In this document: in pieces, positions 26,123-35,503 of the stretch
How positions within the stretch are numbered: position 1 is the stretch's first letter
Layout: each line of letters begins with the position of its first letter
NCBI GenBank assembly: GCA_963709875.1
Contig: CAVPYB010000001.1
Coordinates: 62,001-126,000 of the forward strand
Direction of reading: 5' to 3'
DNA length: 64,000 nucleotides
From: JAQBDA01 sp963709875
Lineage (GTDB): Bacteria; Chloroflexota; Anaerolineae; Anaerolineales; UBA4823
Translations under genes and position numbers: made by a program
The notes under the pieces: model-generated
The model's database searches: none
What the model was told of the DNA's origin: nothing
Seen by the model: the letters and a program-made list of their open reading frames with translations, nothing else

Positions 26123-27407
26123 GAGGTCGGGATTGGACGCCAGCCAATCGTTCTACCGCGCTACCAGAGAGTACGCAGCACGTATTAGAGCATTCCGCCC
26201 CAACGCCCGGCTGTACTTGTTGAGCGTGGTCATCACCGGCGCGGCGATGGGCATATTCCGATTGCTGTTCAATTTTTACGTCCTCAGCCTGGGTTTCGAT
26301 GAAGCACTCCTGGGGAAGCTTATCACCGTCAGCAGCCTGACTGCCATGCTGGCTGCGCTGCCCATGGGCTACCTGGCGGATGTGTTCGGGCGCAAGTCTT
26401 CCCTGGTGCTTTCCGGGGTGCTGGTCAGCTTCTCGATCTTTGCCATGGTCCTGTGGCCCTACCAGGGTGTCTTCTACGCCATGAACGTGGTCTCCGGGAT
26501 CGCGCAGAGCCTGGCAGCGGTGACCATGGCGCCCTTCCTGATGGAGAACAGCGGAGACGAAGAACGCACATATTTGTTCAGCATCAGCGCAGGGCTGCAG
26601 ATGGCGATGGCTTCCGTCGGCAACTGGATCGGCGGGTATCTGCCCACCTGGGTTTCAGGGCTGAGGGAAGTATCGCCGACCAGCAGCCTGGCCTACGCCG
26701 GCGCCTTGTTCGTAATCGCAATTATCGCGGGTATCGGTGTGATACCGCTGCTCTTCATGCGCACCCGCCAGCTGGATAAATCGGAACGCAGCGTTTTCGC
26801 CCCGCTTTCGTATGCTTACCGCCATCCGGTACGACTGAGCAAGCTGGTCCTGCCTATGCTGATCACCTCGATCGGGGCGGGTATGATCATGCCTTTTATG
26901 AACGTGTTCTTCCGGGTGGTGCACAGCCAGCCGGACCCGGTGATCGGTGCCTTGTTCGCCTGGGGTTCGCTGGCGATGGGGGTCGGTCTGCTGATCGCCC
27001 CGCCCCTGGCAGACCGCATGGGGAAGATCCAGCTGGTGGTGGTCAGCCAGGGGCTATCGATACCCTTCCTGATCATGCTCGGGTATTCACCCTGGTTCTG
27101 GATGAGCGCGGCTTCCTATTATGTCCGCCTGGCGCTGATGAATATGAGCACCCCGGTTTACCAGACCTTTGTGATGGAGCAGGTAGAACCCTCAGCTCGC
27201 GCAACGGTTGCCAGCCTGGTGAGCATGTCCTGGAACTTCGGCTGGGCCTTCAGCCCGATGGTCAGCGGTTGGCTGCAGGTGAACTACGGCTTCGGTCTGC
27301 CGTTCCTGGCGACGATCCTGCTCTATACGGTCTCTGTATTTATGTACTGGTATTTCTTCTGGCACCACCAGCCGGAAAAAACAATGCTGCCCGTGCCTGG
27401 CGATTAA
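26100..27407 (+). CDS. Major facilitator superfamily transporter
   Basis: 435 residues with about 12 predicted membrane helices. The loop 2-3 signature of MFS is visible as GYLADVFGRKSS after helix 2, with a weaker counterpart PPLADRMGKIQ between helices 8 and 9. The N-terminus is cytoplasmic and basic. A GTG at 26100 gives the listed start, which overlaps the regulator by 23 bases; a TTG at 26133, preceded by AAGAGGT, is a plausible alternative. The substrate is unknown. Cotranscription with the ArsR-type gene suggests drug or metabolite export induced by its substrate. Confidence 0.9.
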   Translation: MGQKKKIKRSGLDASQSFYRATREYAARIRAFRPNARLYLLSVVITGAAMGIFRLLFNFYVLSLGFDEALLGKLITVSSLTAMLAALPMGYLADVFGRKSSLVLSGVLVSFSIFAMVLWPYQGVFYAMNVVSGIAQSLAAVTMAPFLMENSGDEERTYLFSISAGLQMAMASVGNWIGGYLPTWVSGLREVSPTSSLAYAGALFVIAIIAGIGVIPLLFMRTRQLDKSERSVFAPLSYAYRHPVRLSKLVLPMLITSIGAGMIMPFMNVFFRVVHSQPDPVIGALFAWGSLAMGVGLLIAPPLADRMGKIQLVVVSQGLSIPFLIMLGYSPWFWMSAASYYVRLALMNMSTPVYQTFVMEQVEPSARATVASLVSMSWNFGWAFSPMVSGWLQVNYGFGLPFLATILLYTVSVFMYWYFFWHHQPEKTMLPVPGD

Positions 27408-27457
27408 TGCCTGAGAATAATCTCTTGGGAGATTTTCCTCCTTGAAGTCCCCCTTGT

Positions 27458-27491
27458 AAACTGCCCCGGCTAAGATCAGCCGGGGCAGTTT
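27458..27491 (+). terminator. Terminator after the MFS gene
   Basis: A perfect 14-bp stem (27458-27471 with 27478-27491) whose ends are AAA and TTT, loop AAGATC. Confidence 0.85.
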
Positions 27492-27533
27492 CACAATTAT
27501 GTAACCAATCGCAAGCTTCTGCATCTAACCAAT

Positions 27534-27549
27534 TGTGATAACAGTCACA
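27534..27549 (+). promoter_or_regulatory. CRP/FNR-family binding site upstream of osmC-like gene
   Basis: TGTGATAACAGTCACA is a perfect TGTGA-N6-TCACA palindrome, the consensus half-sites for CRP proteins. It lies about 50 bases upstream of the start codon. Confidence 0.6.
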
Positions 27550-27590
27550 CATCAAATTGATAAGGCCTTAAAAAAGGAGAAAGAATAAAA

Positions 27591-27998
27591 ATGGAAATGG
27601 TTATTGACTTCCCGGGTGGGGCAAGAGTAGATGCGCATTTTGGACAGTTCACCGTCCAGACCGACCAGCCACCGGTCGCTTCTGCACCGACGCCATTTGC
27701 CACCTTCCTGGCATCTCTCGGCACCTGCGCCGGGATCTACGTGTTGGGTTTCTGCCAGCAGCGCAGCCTGCCGACCGACGGCATCCGCATCGTCCAGCGC
27801 ATGCACAGCAATATGATGACAGGCATGGTCGGCAAGATCGACCTGGAGATCCAGGTGCCGCCGAGCTTCCCCGAGAAGTACCTCCCCTCCCTGGTGCGAG
27901 CCGCCGAGCTGTGTGCGGTCAAGAAGCACTTCGAAAACCCCCCGGAATTCGATGTTTATACCCGGACAGCCGAAGGCTTGACCGCCATAAGTAACTGA
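27591..27998 (+). CDS. OsmC/Ohr family protein
   Basis: 135 residues. The two conserved cysteines are visible in ASLGTCAGIYVLGFC and RAAELCAVKKHF. Members of this family reduce organic hydroperoxides through these cysteines; the YhfA-like branch has less certain roles. The short N-terminus and the ASLGTCAGIYV motif suggest the YhfA/OsmC-like branch rather than classic Ohr. AGGAGA lies 10 bases upstream of ATG 27591; ATG 27597 is possible. A CRP-like site upstream suggests control by a CRP/FNR-type regulator. Confidence 0.88.
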   Translation: MEMVIDFPGGARVDAHFGQFTVQTDQPPVASAPTPFATFLASLGTCAGIYVLGFCQQRSLPTDGIRIVQRMHSNMMTGMVGKIDLEIQVPPSFPEKYLPSLVRAAELCAVKKHFENPPEFDVYTRTAEGLTAISN

Positions 27999-28010
27999 AA
28001 GACAACTCAA

Positions 28011-28044
28011 AAGGGAGTTTAGCGGCGCAGCCTGCTAAACTCCC
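28011..28044 (-). terminator. Terminator of glgC
   Basis: An 11-bp perfect stem GGGAGTTTAGC with GCTAAACTCCC and a 10-base loop; on the minus strand it is followed by TTTTGAG. It may also stop the convergent osmC-like transcript. Confidence 0.85.
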
Positions 28045-28071
28045 AAAGATTAACTTTTATTGAGACAGCCT

Positions 28072-29331
28072 CTAATCCGGTCCTATATGCGTGCCGGCGT
28101 GGAGCACGGTGTCCTTGGGGATCACCACGATCCCGTCCTGCACGACCCAGCTGCCGCTGTCCATTTCTGTACCTCTTGGGAAGCGTTTGATCATCACGCC
28201 CTCGCCGATGCGGGCGTTCTTGTCGATGATTGCGCCCTGGATCTCGCAGCCCGGTCCGATCCCAATCGGAATGCCGCCCGGCATGGGCGCATCGGGTATG
28301 TCGTAGTAATCAGCGCCCATTAAGATCGTATCCTGCATGCGCACACCCTCATAAATCCGGCTGCGCAGACCGACCAGAGAATCGCTGATCTCGGACCGCC
28401 CGATGCGGCAGCCATCCGTCATAAGAACGTTAGACAGTGTGGCGCCTTCGATCACAGATCCCGGCAGGTAGCGCGGGCGGGTATAAATGGGGTGTTCCGG
28501 ATCGTGAAAATTGAAAGGCGCATCCGGGCGCGCCAGCTTGAGGTTGGTCTCGTAGAAAGAGCGGATCGTCCCGATATCCTCCCAATAGTCCTCGAAATCG
28601 AATCCATACACCTGGTGCTTGTGGATGGCATTGGGGATGATCTGCCCGCCGAAGTCCTCTGCTGAAGTATCTTCCAACAGATCGATCAGCATTTCTGTGT
28701 TGAACAGGTAGATGCCCATCGAGCCCAGGTAGGGCTGCTCTGGGTCATCGCGGCTGACGAATTGTGCCAGTACTTCCACGTCGCGCGGTTTTTCGACGAA
28801 GGAGGCGATGCGGAAATCAGGGTTGCGTTTGAGCAGACCGAAGCGTGATGCCTCTTGCGCAGCCACCGGCTGGACGGCGACCGTGATGTCCGCACCCACC
28901 TGCCAGTGAAATTCGGCCATCGTTGCATAATCCATGCGGTAGAGGTGGTCTCCCGCCAGGATGAGCACGTAGCGGGCGCGGGTGGCTTTGATCTCGAAGA
29001 GCTGCTTGCGCACCGCATCGGCGGTGCCCTGGTACCAATCGGTGCTGCGCGGGGTCTGCTCGGCGGCCAGGATCTGCACCCAGCCGTTGTGGAAGTCGTC
29101 GAATGTATAGGTCTGGGTGATGTGGCGGTGCAGCGAGACGGAGTTGAATTGGGTCAGGACGGCAATGCGGCTGATATCGGAGTTAATGCAGTTGCTGAGG
29201 GGGACATCGATCAAGCGGTACTTGCCGGCGATGGGGACGGCAGGCTTGGCGCGCAGCCTGGTCAGCGGGTAAAGCCGCCTGCCTACGCCGCCGCCCAGGA
29301 TCACAGCCAGGACGTCGTTTAGAGATGGCAT
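28072..29331 (-). CDS. glgC: Glucose-1-phosphate adenylyltransferase
   Basis: 419 residues, full length. The N-terminal nucleotidyltransferase motif reads ILGGGVGRRLYPLTRLRAKPAVPIAGKYRLIDVPLSNCINS. Substrate-binding regions WYQGTADAVRKQL, AGDHLYRMDY, FVEKP and GIYLFN follow, and the C-terminal left-handed beta-helix (GATLSNVLMTDGCRIGRSEISDSLVGLRSRI) carries the allosteric region. It makes ADP-glucose for glycogen synthesis. No other glg gene is near, so the gene stands alone. A small palindrome GTGAAC-CTGC-GTTCAC lies about 100 bases upstream at 29431-29446, and a TATAAT on this strand at 29458-29453. Confidence 0.97.
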   Translation of the reverse strand: MPSLNDVLAVILGGGVGRRLYPLTRLRAKPAVPIAGKYRLIDVPLSNCINSDISRIAVLTQFNSVSLHRHITQTYTFDDFHNGWVQILAAEQTPRSTDWYQGTADAVRKQLFEIKATRARYVLILAGDHLYRMDYATMAEFHWQVGADITVAVQPVAAQEASRFGLLKRNPDFRIASFVEKPRDVEVLAQFVSRDDPEQPYLGSMGIYLFNTEMLIDLLEDTSAEDFGGQIIPNAIHKHQVYGFDFEDYWEDIGTIRSFYETNLKLARPDAPFNFHDPEHPIYTRPRYLPGSVIEGATLSNVLMTDGCRIGRSEISDSLVGLRSRIYEGVRMQDTILMGADYYDIPDAPMPGGIPIGIGPGCEIQGAIIDKNARIGEGVMIKRFPRGTEMDSGSWVVQDGIVVIPKDTVLHAGTHIGPD

Positions 29332-29430
29332 CGGAGAAGCTCCTGCGAATCTATGGCGAGAGATAAACTTCCCGGATGCCAGGTAAAGAGCTGATAATAG
29401 GAAATTTTGCCTTGAGCCAGCTTCCGGGCA

Positions 29431-29458
29431 GTGAACCTGCGTTCACAATTGTATTATA
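29431..29458 (-). promoter_or_regulatory. Upstream region of glgC with -10 box and palindrome
   Basis: A minus-strand TATAAT (29458-29453) is followed by the palindrome GTGAACCTGCGTTCAC (29431-29446), which would sit at the transcription start, a position fit for a repressor. No clear -35 box. Confidence 0.4.
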
Positions 29459-29482
29459 ACGTCTGTAACGAAAAGGGGATGT

Positions 29483-31547
29483 CTAAACCGACAGTGCCTG
29501 GCTCTGCGAGAGGAAGTCGCTCATGAAGTCCTCTACCGTGCCCCAGTACAGGCTGATCTTGGCTTCGCCGTAGTATTGCTCCAGATATTCTTGCGCCCGC
29601 TCCGGATCCAGCGTATGCCCTTCTTCGGGTACGATCTGCGCGGCGATATGCGGGTGTCGCCCCATGAGAGCATTCCCCTGTTGGTCGAGCAGGCTGTGGA
29701 AGAGCACGCGGAACTGCCAGTCGTCCAGGCGGAAGCCGAGCATCAACAGGGCAGAATCCACCAGCGCGCCGAGCACGTCCTTCGGGATCAAGGCGCTGTT
29801 GCGCGTCACCCCGATCAAGAATTTAAAATAATCGTCCTCGGTCAGCACGACGGAGTCCGGTTGGCTCAGCCTGCCGAACAGGTGGTAGACCAGCGGTCGT
29901 TCGGGAGTGGGACGGTAATCGGGTTCTTCTTGATAGACCGATTTCACTCTCTCGGTGGTGTACTCATTCCATGGGCAGAGCACAACCTGCGGGTCCTTGC
30001 CGGCTTCCTGCAGGGCAGCGGTGAGAAGATCATCGTAATTGGTGGTGATATACATCGGCAGATCGAGACCGGCGAGCGTGCGATAGGGGTCCGCCGGACT
30101 GTTTTGGCGCCGCTGTGCCCCTACTGCCAGGATCATCTCGTCCAGCCGGGCAGTGCGCTCCATCAGCTCGGGGGGCAGGTCTGCGCCATAGCGGGATCGG
30201 ATCGATCCCTTAAGGTAGTCTTCCATCTCACGATACGGAGCGCGATCGTACTGGTTAACGGTCAGGTATTGGGCTACCTGGGGCAGGGACTCACGCTCGT
30301 GGGGTTCCAAAGGATAGTCGTAGGTCTTCGCCCAGCTGCGGGCGATCTCAGCTTGAGAGCCTAACAAGGCATCGTTCAAGCCCGGACCCAGGATGGGCGT
30401 GCAAACCCCATCTTCGATCTCCCGCAAAATGGAGCGCCACTTGTCGAAGCCTTTGCGATCGCCACCGAAACCCGGCACGTACCAGATGCGACCGGATTTC
30501 AGGCGCATGAACAGCGCCGGCATCCAGTAATCGAAGCGCTCCCGCACCTGGCCGCGGGCGACTGATATCGCCCGGTCGACCTGACCGTCCTGCTGCAGCT
30601 CGGAGAAAAAAGCCGGCATGAACTGCGCGGCGGTCTCCATGCTGAGATTCCCCTGCATGGCGATCACTGCCGGGACCCCGGCCTCCGCCAGGCGCGGGCC
30701 AACGGCTGCCAGCGCGTCACGCTCGCCCTCGCCGGCGCTCTGGCAGGAAACCAGCACCGCCAGACTGGGGCGGGACTCGATCTCACGTATGCGCTGGTAC
30801 AGCTCGTCCCCGGAGATGCGGGCGACCTGTCCCCCAGCATCTTCCAACCACAGCCGCGCCCTCACCATCTTTCATCGTACCGTGGCATACCAGATACAGG
30901 ATGTCGAAGCCTTCCCGTAATTTAGAGACCAGGTTGTCAAGAGTAAGGCGCTCGTCCGCGCTGCCGCCGGTCAGGGATGCAGCCGGGATATCTATAAGGC
31001 CCTGGGTGGCACGCTCCACCTCGGCACCTACGTTGATCGGTGCCAGAGAATATTCCTCCAGTCCGTGCGGGTTGGCGACGGCCAGCAGGGCACGCATGGC
31101 GGCCTTGGGGCGCAGTTTTACCGGGCTCCAGTCGCGGCTGGCCAGGAAGCGTGAGAAGAGCAGGTGTTCGCCGGTGAACAAGGGCGAGCCGTCTTCAGGG
31201 TCGCGCAAAGTCTCCCAGCGCAGGCGGTGCAGCTCAGGTGCGCTGCTCCCAACCACCAGACGCAGGCGCAGCGGGGAGCGCAGCGATGCGGCGCTGGCGC
31301 GCGCCTGGCCGAAAGCCGTGCTTACTGCCGGATTGGCGAACAGACCATCTGACAAGGCTTTACCATATGCGTCGGGATCGTGCGCCAGGGAATCCAGGAC
31401 ATCGAAGTCGAATGTCGCCAGAGCCGGCCCGCCTGCACCCAGCCCGGTATCTGCATCGCTTTCCGGGTGGCTGAAGCGCAGCTCGACGCTGTAAGAGTTG
31501 GCGTCGTAGCGGTGCAGTCCTAGTTCCAGATCGGCGGCTTCAGTCAT
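29483..31547 (-). CDS. CHAT (caspase-like) - SIR2 domain protein, frame interrupted
   Basis: About 687 residues. The first 330 form a CHAT protease domain: the catalytic His is in YLVCHGTMKDGE and the Cys in LAVLVSCQSAGEGE, with the typical RWETLRDP and GVPAVIAMQG stretches. The C-terminal part is a SIR2-like domain: PILGPGLNDALLG, YITTNYDDLLTAAL, VYHLFGRLSQPDSVVLTEDDYFKFL and LLMLGFRLDDWQFRVLF, with the Asn and His expected for NAD hydrolysis. CHAT proteins are caspase-like proteases and SIR2 domains of this type act as NADases in prokaryotic defence; having both in one chain suggests a dual effector. A one-base indel in a C/G run at about 30858-30861 splits the frame. Start ATG 31547 lies 33 bases after the STAND gene stop: same operon. 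Confidence 0.88.
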
Positions 31548-31580
31548 AAGCTATCTCTTATCTACAATATTGGTCTTAGA

Positions 31581-34500
31581 TCACTTGCAATAAGGTTGGT
31601 ATTCCTGGTTCGGGAAATACTCATTCCACTCTTGTTGCGTCAGGGGTCGCCCGGCGATATCGCAGACAAGATCGAGCCAAACACCCGGCGCCATCTCCCA
31701 GACCTGGATGGTGCCGTTCTCAAGACCCGCATACAGCCTGTCTCCTGTCGCGTCGTACGCCAGGCTGCTGAAGCGAGCCGGGGAGCCGGTAAGCGCAGGA
31801 CTTGCCGGCTGACCGGATGAAGCGTCCAATAACTGCAGTTGTGCGTCTGGGTCGCCGTATGCCAGTATGCCCCCATCCGGGTGATAGGCAAGAGCATCGC
31901 TGGGACCGGTAATAAACTCGCTGAAAGTACCGTCTGGAACATCCCATATCAGGGTCTTTTCCCCACTTCCCGAAGCCAGAGTCATCCCACCTGGCGCGAA
32001 GGCAAGAGAATAGGGAGTGAAACCATCAGGCGTCTCCAGTGTGTAGTCAGTTGAGGTGCTGCCATCCACCGGGATCACCCGGATCAGAGCTTCAGCGTTG
32101 CACTCGCGGCTCTCCGATACTGAACCCATGCACAGCGAACCTGCCAGATAGACGCCGTCGTTTTTGAAAGCCAGGCCGAGCACCTGAGCGGGAGAATCTG
32201 AAAACACTACCTGCTCGACCTCACCCCCATTCTCCGTTTCGTAAATAGTGGTGCTGGCAAACTCTTCATCACCCAGCGCCAGCCTGGCACCATCCGGGCT
32301 GAAGGCCGCGCTGGTGGCCGGCTGGTTGATGGCTGCCAGCGATGATTGATTGCCGTCTGGATCGATCCGGACCACCTGCACGCCCGATTCTGTCTGCACT
32401 GCCGCTAGCAGGGACCCATCGGGAAGGGCGTAAATAGCCAGGACATCGCCTCCCAGATCCTTGGCAACGTTCTCCGTAAGTCCTTGCTGCAGGTTGACTT
32501 TCACCAACCCGATGTTGCCGCCGGACTGAGCAACTGCAAGCATGTTTTGTCCAGGTAGTGGAAGAAAAGAGATTTCTGTTATATCGTTGTTCTTAACCGG
32601 ATCTGGACCTTCATACTCAATTAGTATTTCACCAATCTTTGACCAGTCATTTGTATTCCAAAACAATACCTTACCCTCATAATTTCCGACGGCAAGTATC
32701 TGTCCATCGGGATTGAATGACAGGCTTTTTGCTTCGACCCCACGCTCTTGCAGCTTAAAATTTGTCTCCTTCTCGCCAGAGGGGAAACGCCAGACAATTA
32801 TTTGGGTGTCGCTGAAATCATTTATTGAAGACGACGCAAATTTCTCACCACCAGGCGACCAGGCAACACTGGATACGTCTCCAAGATGTTCTTTAAATGG
32901 GCCAATAATTGGTTTCTCTATGAGGCCACGGTCCCACACCTGTACACTCTCCTGGTCATCACCAACAAGCAGATAGGTGCCATCAGGTGACCAGGCGATA
33001 CTTGTGGCGTTTCCCGAGTTTTTAGGAAAAATCCGCACCCTTGGAAAATGAGCCGCAGTAGAGCCCCAAATTTCGTTGATGTCAAATACATCTACGCCTC
33101 TTGCGAGGGGTACTGCCAGCCAGTTTTCAGTCGGATGGAATGCCAGGTCAGCGATCGGTGCATTTCTATTCGAAGGCGAATGGAGGAAACGAAAAAATGG
33201 TCTATTGCCTTCCAAATCATACAGATGAACGTACCCATTCGCATTCCCAGCGGCTAAGAATGAGGAACCAGGGATCTGGGAGAATGACAATGCTGTCACA
33301 TTGCTGGTATCAGCACGTGGGTGTGGGATTACATCCTCTCGTTGATCTTTAGAAACGCTCCACAGCACGATATCGCCATTTCCCAGACCATAGGCAAAAA
33401 GGTCGCCGCTGGGGTGAACAGCCAGGCTGGTTATCTTGTTTTGCTGTCCCTCCGGGATGACCTTGGTTGTAATCTTATACTCTTGCGATTTCGCCAATGT
33501 CTTAAGCAGCAGGCTGCGAGCAGCGGCAGTATCGTAGGTGCGGAATGCTTCCACAGCCAGCAGGGCTGCCTGAGATAAACCGCCTTTGTCTTGCAGGAAC
33601 TTGTCACCCTGGGCAGCCAGTTGGGAAGAGAAGGAATTCAACACCTGTTCAGCCTGTTCCTTCACCCGCTGTTCGTTTGCTTCCGCAGTGATTTTTTGGT
33701 TCTCGGCTTCCACCCTGGCGGTCTCCGCGGAATTAGCCTCGAGAACTGCCCGAGTGCTGGCTGCCTGGGCAGTTGCAGCGTTTTTGGCTGCGCGCGTGCC
33801 CTCTACCTGAGACACGCCCAGAGCATAGGTGGCTGTGGCAGCCTGGATTTCGACCTGCCCTAGTGCGTAGGTTGCTGTGGAGGCCTGAATGGCGGCTTCG
33901 TTTGCGCTGCGTGTTGCAGAGCGCTGCGCACGCGTCGCCAGGAAAGCCAACGCGATCGCGGCGACCAGAACCGCCCCCAGCCCGAGCACCAGCCAGCGCA
34001 GGCGGCGGGCGGAGCGCGCCTGTTCCTCAGCGCGCTTTACCTGCTCTTCAGCAAGCTGCTGGGCCATTTCGAGCTGGCGCTGCTGAGCGTTCTTAGCCTC
34101 TAATTCGAGAAGGTTGGCTTCCTGCAACTCTTTCAAGAAGTCGATTTCTGCCTGGGTGAGCTCGTCAGGATGATCTTTTGCCCAGGACTGTGCGTCTTGA
34201 AGAGCCAGATCGCGCAGCAGCAGGTGGCTGGGGCGGTTCTCTTTCTCCCATAGCTCGGCCTGACGTTGCAGCGGGCTGAGCTTGGCTAGGAACCAGGCGG
34301 CGTTGTCACGCCGCACCGGTGCGATCAGGCGGTCGTGCGCCAGCTCGAACCAGGTGGCACCGCGGCGCTTCTCTGCTCGCACCAGGTGAGCGTTCTCCAG
34401 CCGGCGGATCAGCGCGGTTGTCCAGCCCACCGCTGCTCTCTGTGCCCATCAGCACCTGCCCGCGGATGCCGCCCTCGGTGATGAGCTGGTTCTCGAACCA

Positions 34501-35499
34501 GCCTCGGATGGCGCGTTGGCGCACGCCGGTCTCAGCGGCGATGGCTGCTGCCTGCTCGGCATAATAATCACCCAGGGACTGGTCCACGTCCCCGGTGCGG
34601 GCGATGTCCTCTTCGTTGATCAGGCTCTGGTCCGGGCTTATGCCCTGCCACAAACGGTAGCATACCACCTGCAGCTGCACCGGCTCGACATACCCACCGA
34701 GCTGTTCTTCCATGCTGCCATCCGGGCGCTGCACCTGGACGCGGCGCAGGTCGTCGACCAGCTTCTGCGCGGCCGGGTCACCGAAATCCACCCCCGCCTG
34801 GCTTGCGGGTCGCTGGATTGCCAGGCGCGCCGCATCCACCCCCAGCAGGTCCAGGCGGAAGCGGTTGTTGAAATGGGTCGGGATTGCCCGCTGGAAGGGG
34901 TCCAGGGCGGCGATATAATCTTCGCGCATCGAGAACAATACCCAGCGGCTGCGCTGGCGCAGCGCCTCGCCCAGCTGGTCGAAAAAGCCGGCCCTGCCTC
35001 TGGAGTCGGTGGGGTCAACGGTCAGGATCTCCTCGAACTGGTCGAAGACCAGCACTTCGATATCCGGCTGTTCGGGGTCGTTCTGGCTCTCCTGCGGCGG
35101 TCGGCGGTCCAGATAGTCTGCCAGCGAGAGGCGGGACAGGTCATCCGAGCCGGTCTGCTGCTCCTCTGGCAGTCCTTCCTCGAGGGAGAGCAAGGCGCTG
35201 TAAATGTAGCGGTTGAAGCCGGTGGAATCCGTCCCTGCCATGCTGCCATCCGGCGGTTCCAGGTTCAGGCGGATGATCGGCAGGACTGCAAAGCTCTTGG
35301 ACTGCAAGCCGGGGATCAGCCCGGCGTGGATCAGGGAGGTCTTCCCCGCGCCGGAGGGGGAATACAGCAGGACGACCCGCTGCGAGAGCAGGTAGTTGAG
35401 CAGGTCGCGCTGCTCGCGGTCGCGCCCGTAGAGGGTCTCGCCGGTCTGGAAGGCGCGCGGCCCGACGTATGGGTTGAGCCGGGTCAGGTCAGAGCTCAT
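31581..35499 (-). CDS. STAND (AAA/NACHT-like) ATPase with transmembrane helix and WD40 repeats, frame interrupted
   Basis: About 1305 residues. Walker A is SPSGAGKTS (about 47-55), Walker B VLVFDQFEEI (about 150). The YGRDREQRDLLNYL segment before it is typical of nSTAND NTPases. A winged-helix-like region ends in RGATWFELAHDRLIAPVR. A transmembrane helix (RWLVLGLGAVLVAAIALAFLAT, about 505-527) follows, then an Ala/Glu coiled coil and at least ten WD40-type blades (for example FSFNPDGQILAVGNYEGKVLFW-type strands) to the end. This is a signal-sensing ATPase switch tied to the membrane. The frame breaks near 34414-34418. ATG 35499 begins 4 bases after the upstream gene's stop; an in-frame ATG at 35541 overlaps it. 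Confidence 0.87.
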
Positions 35500-35503
35500 T
35501 TGC

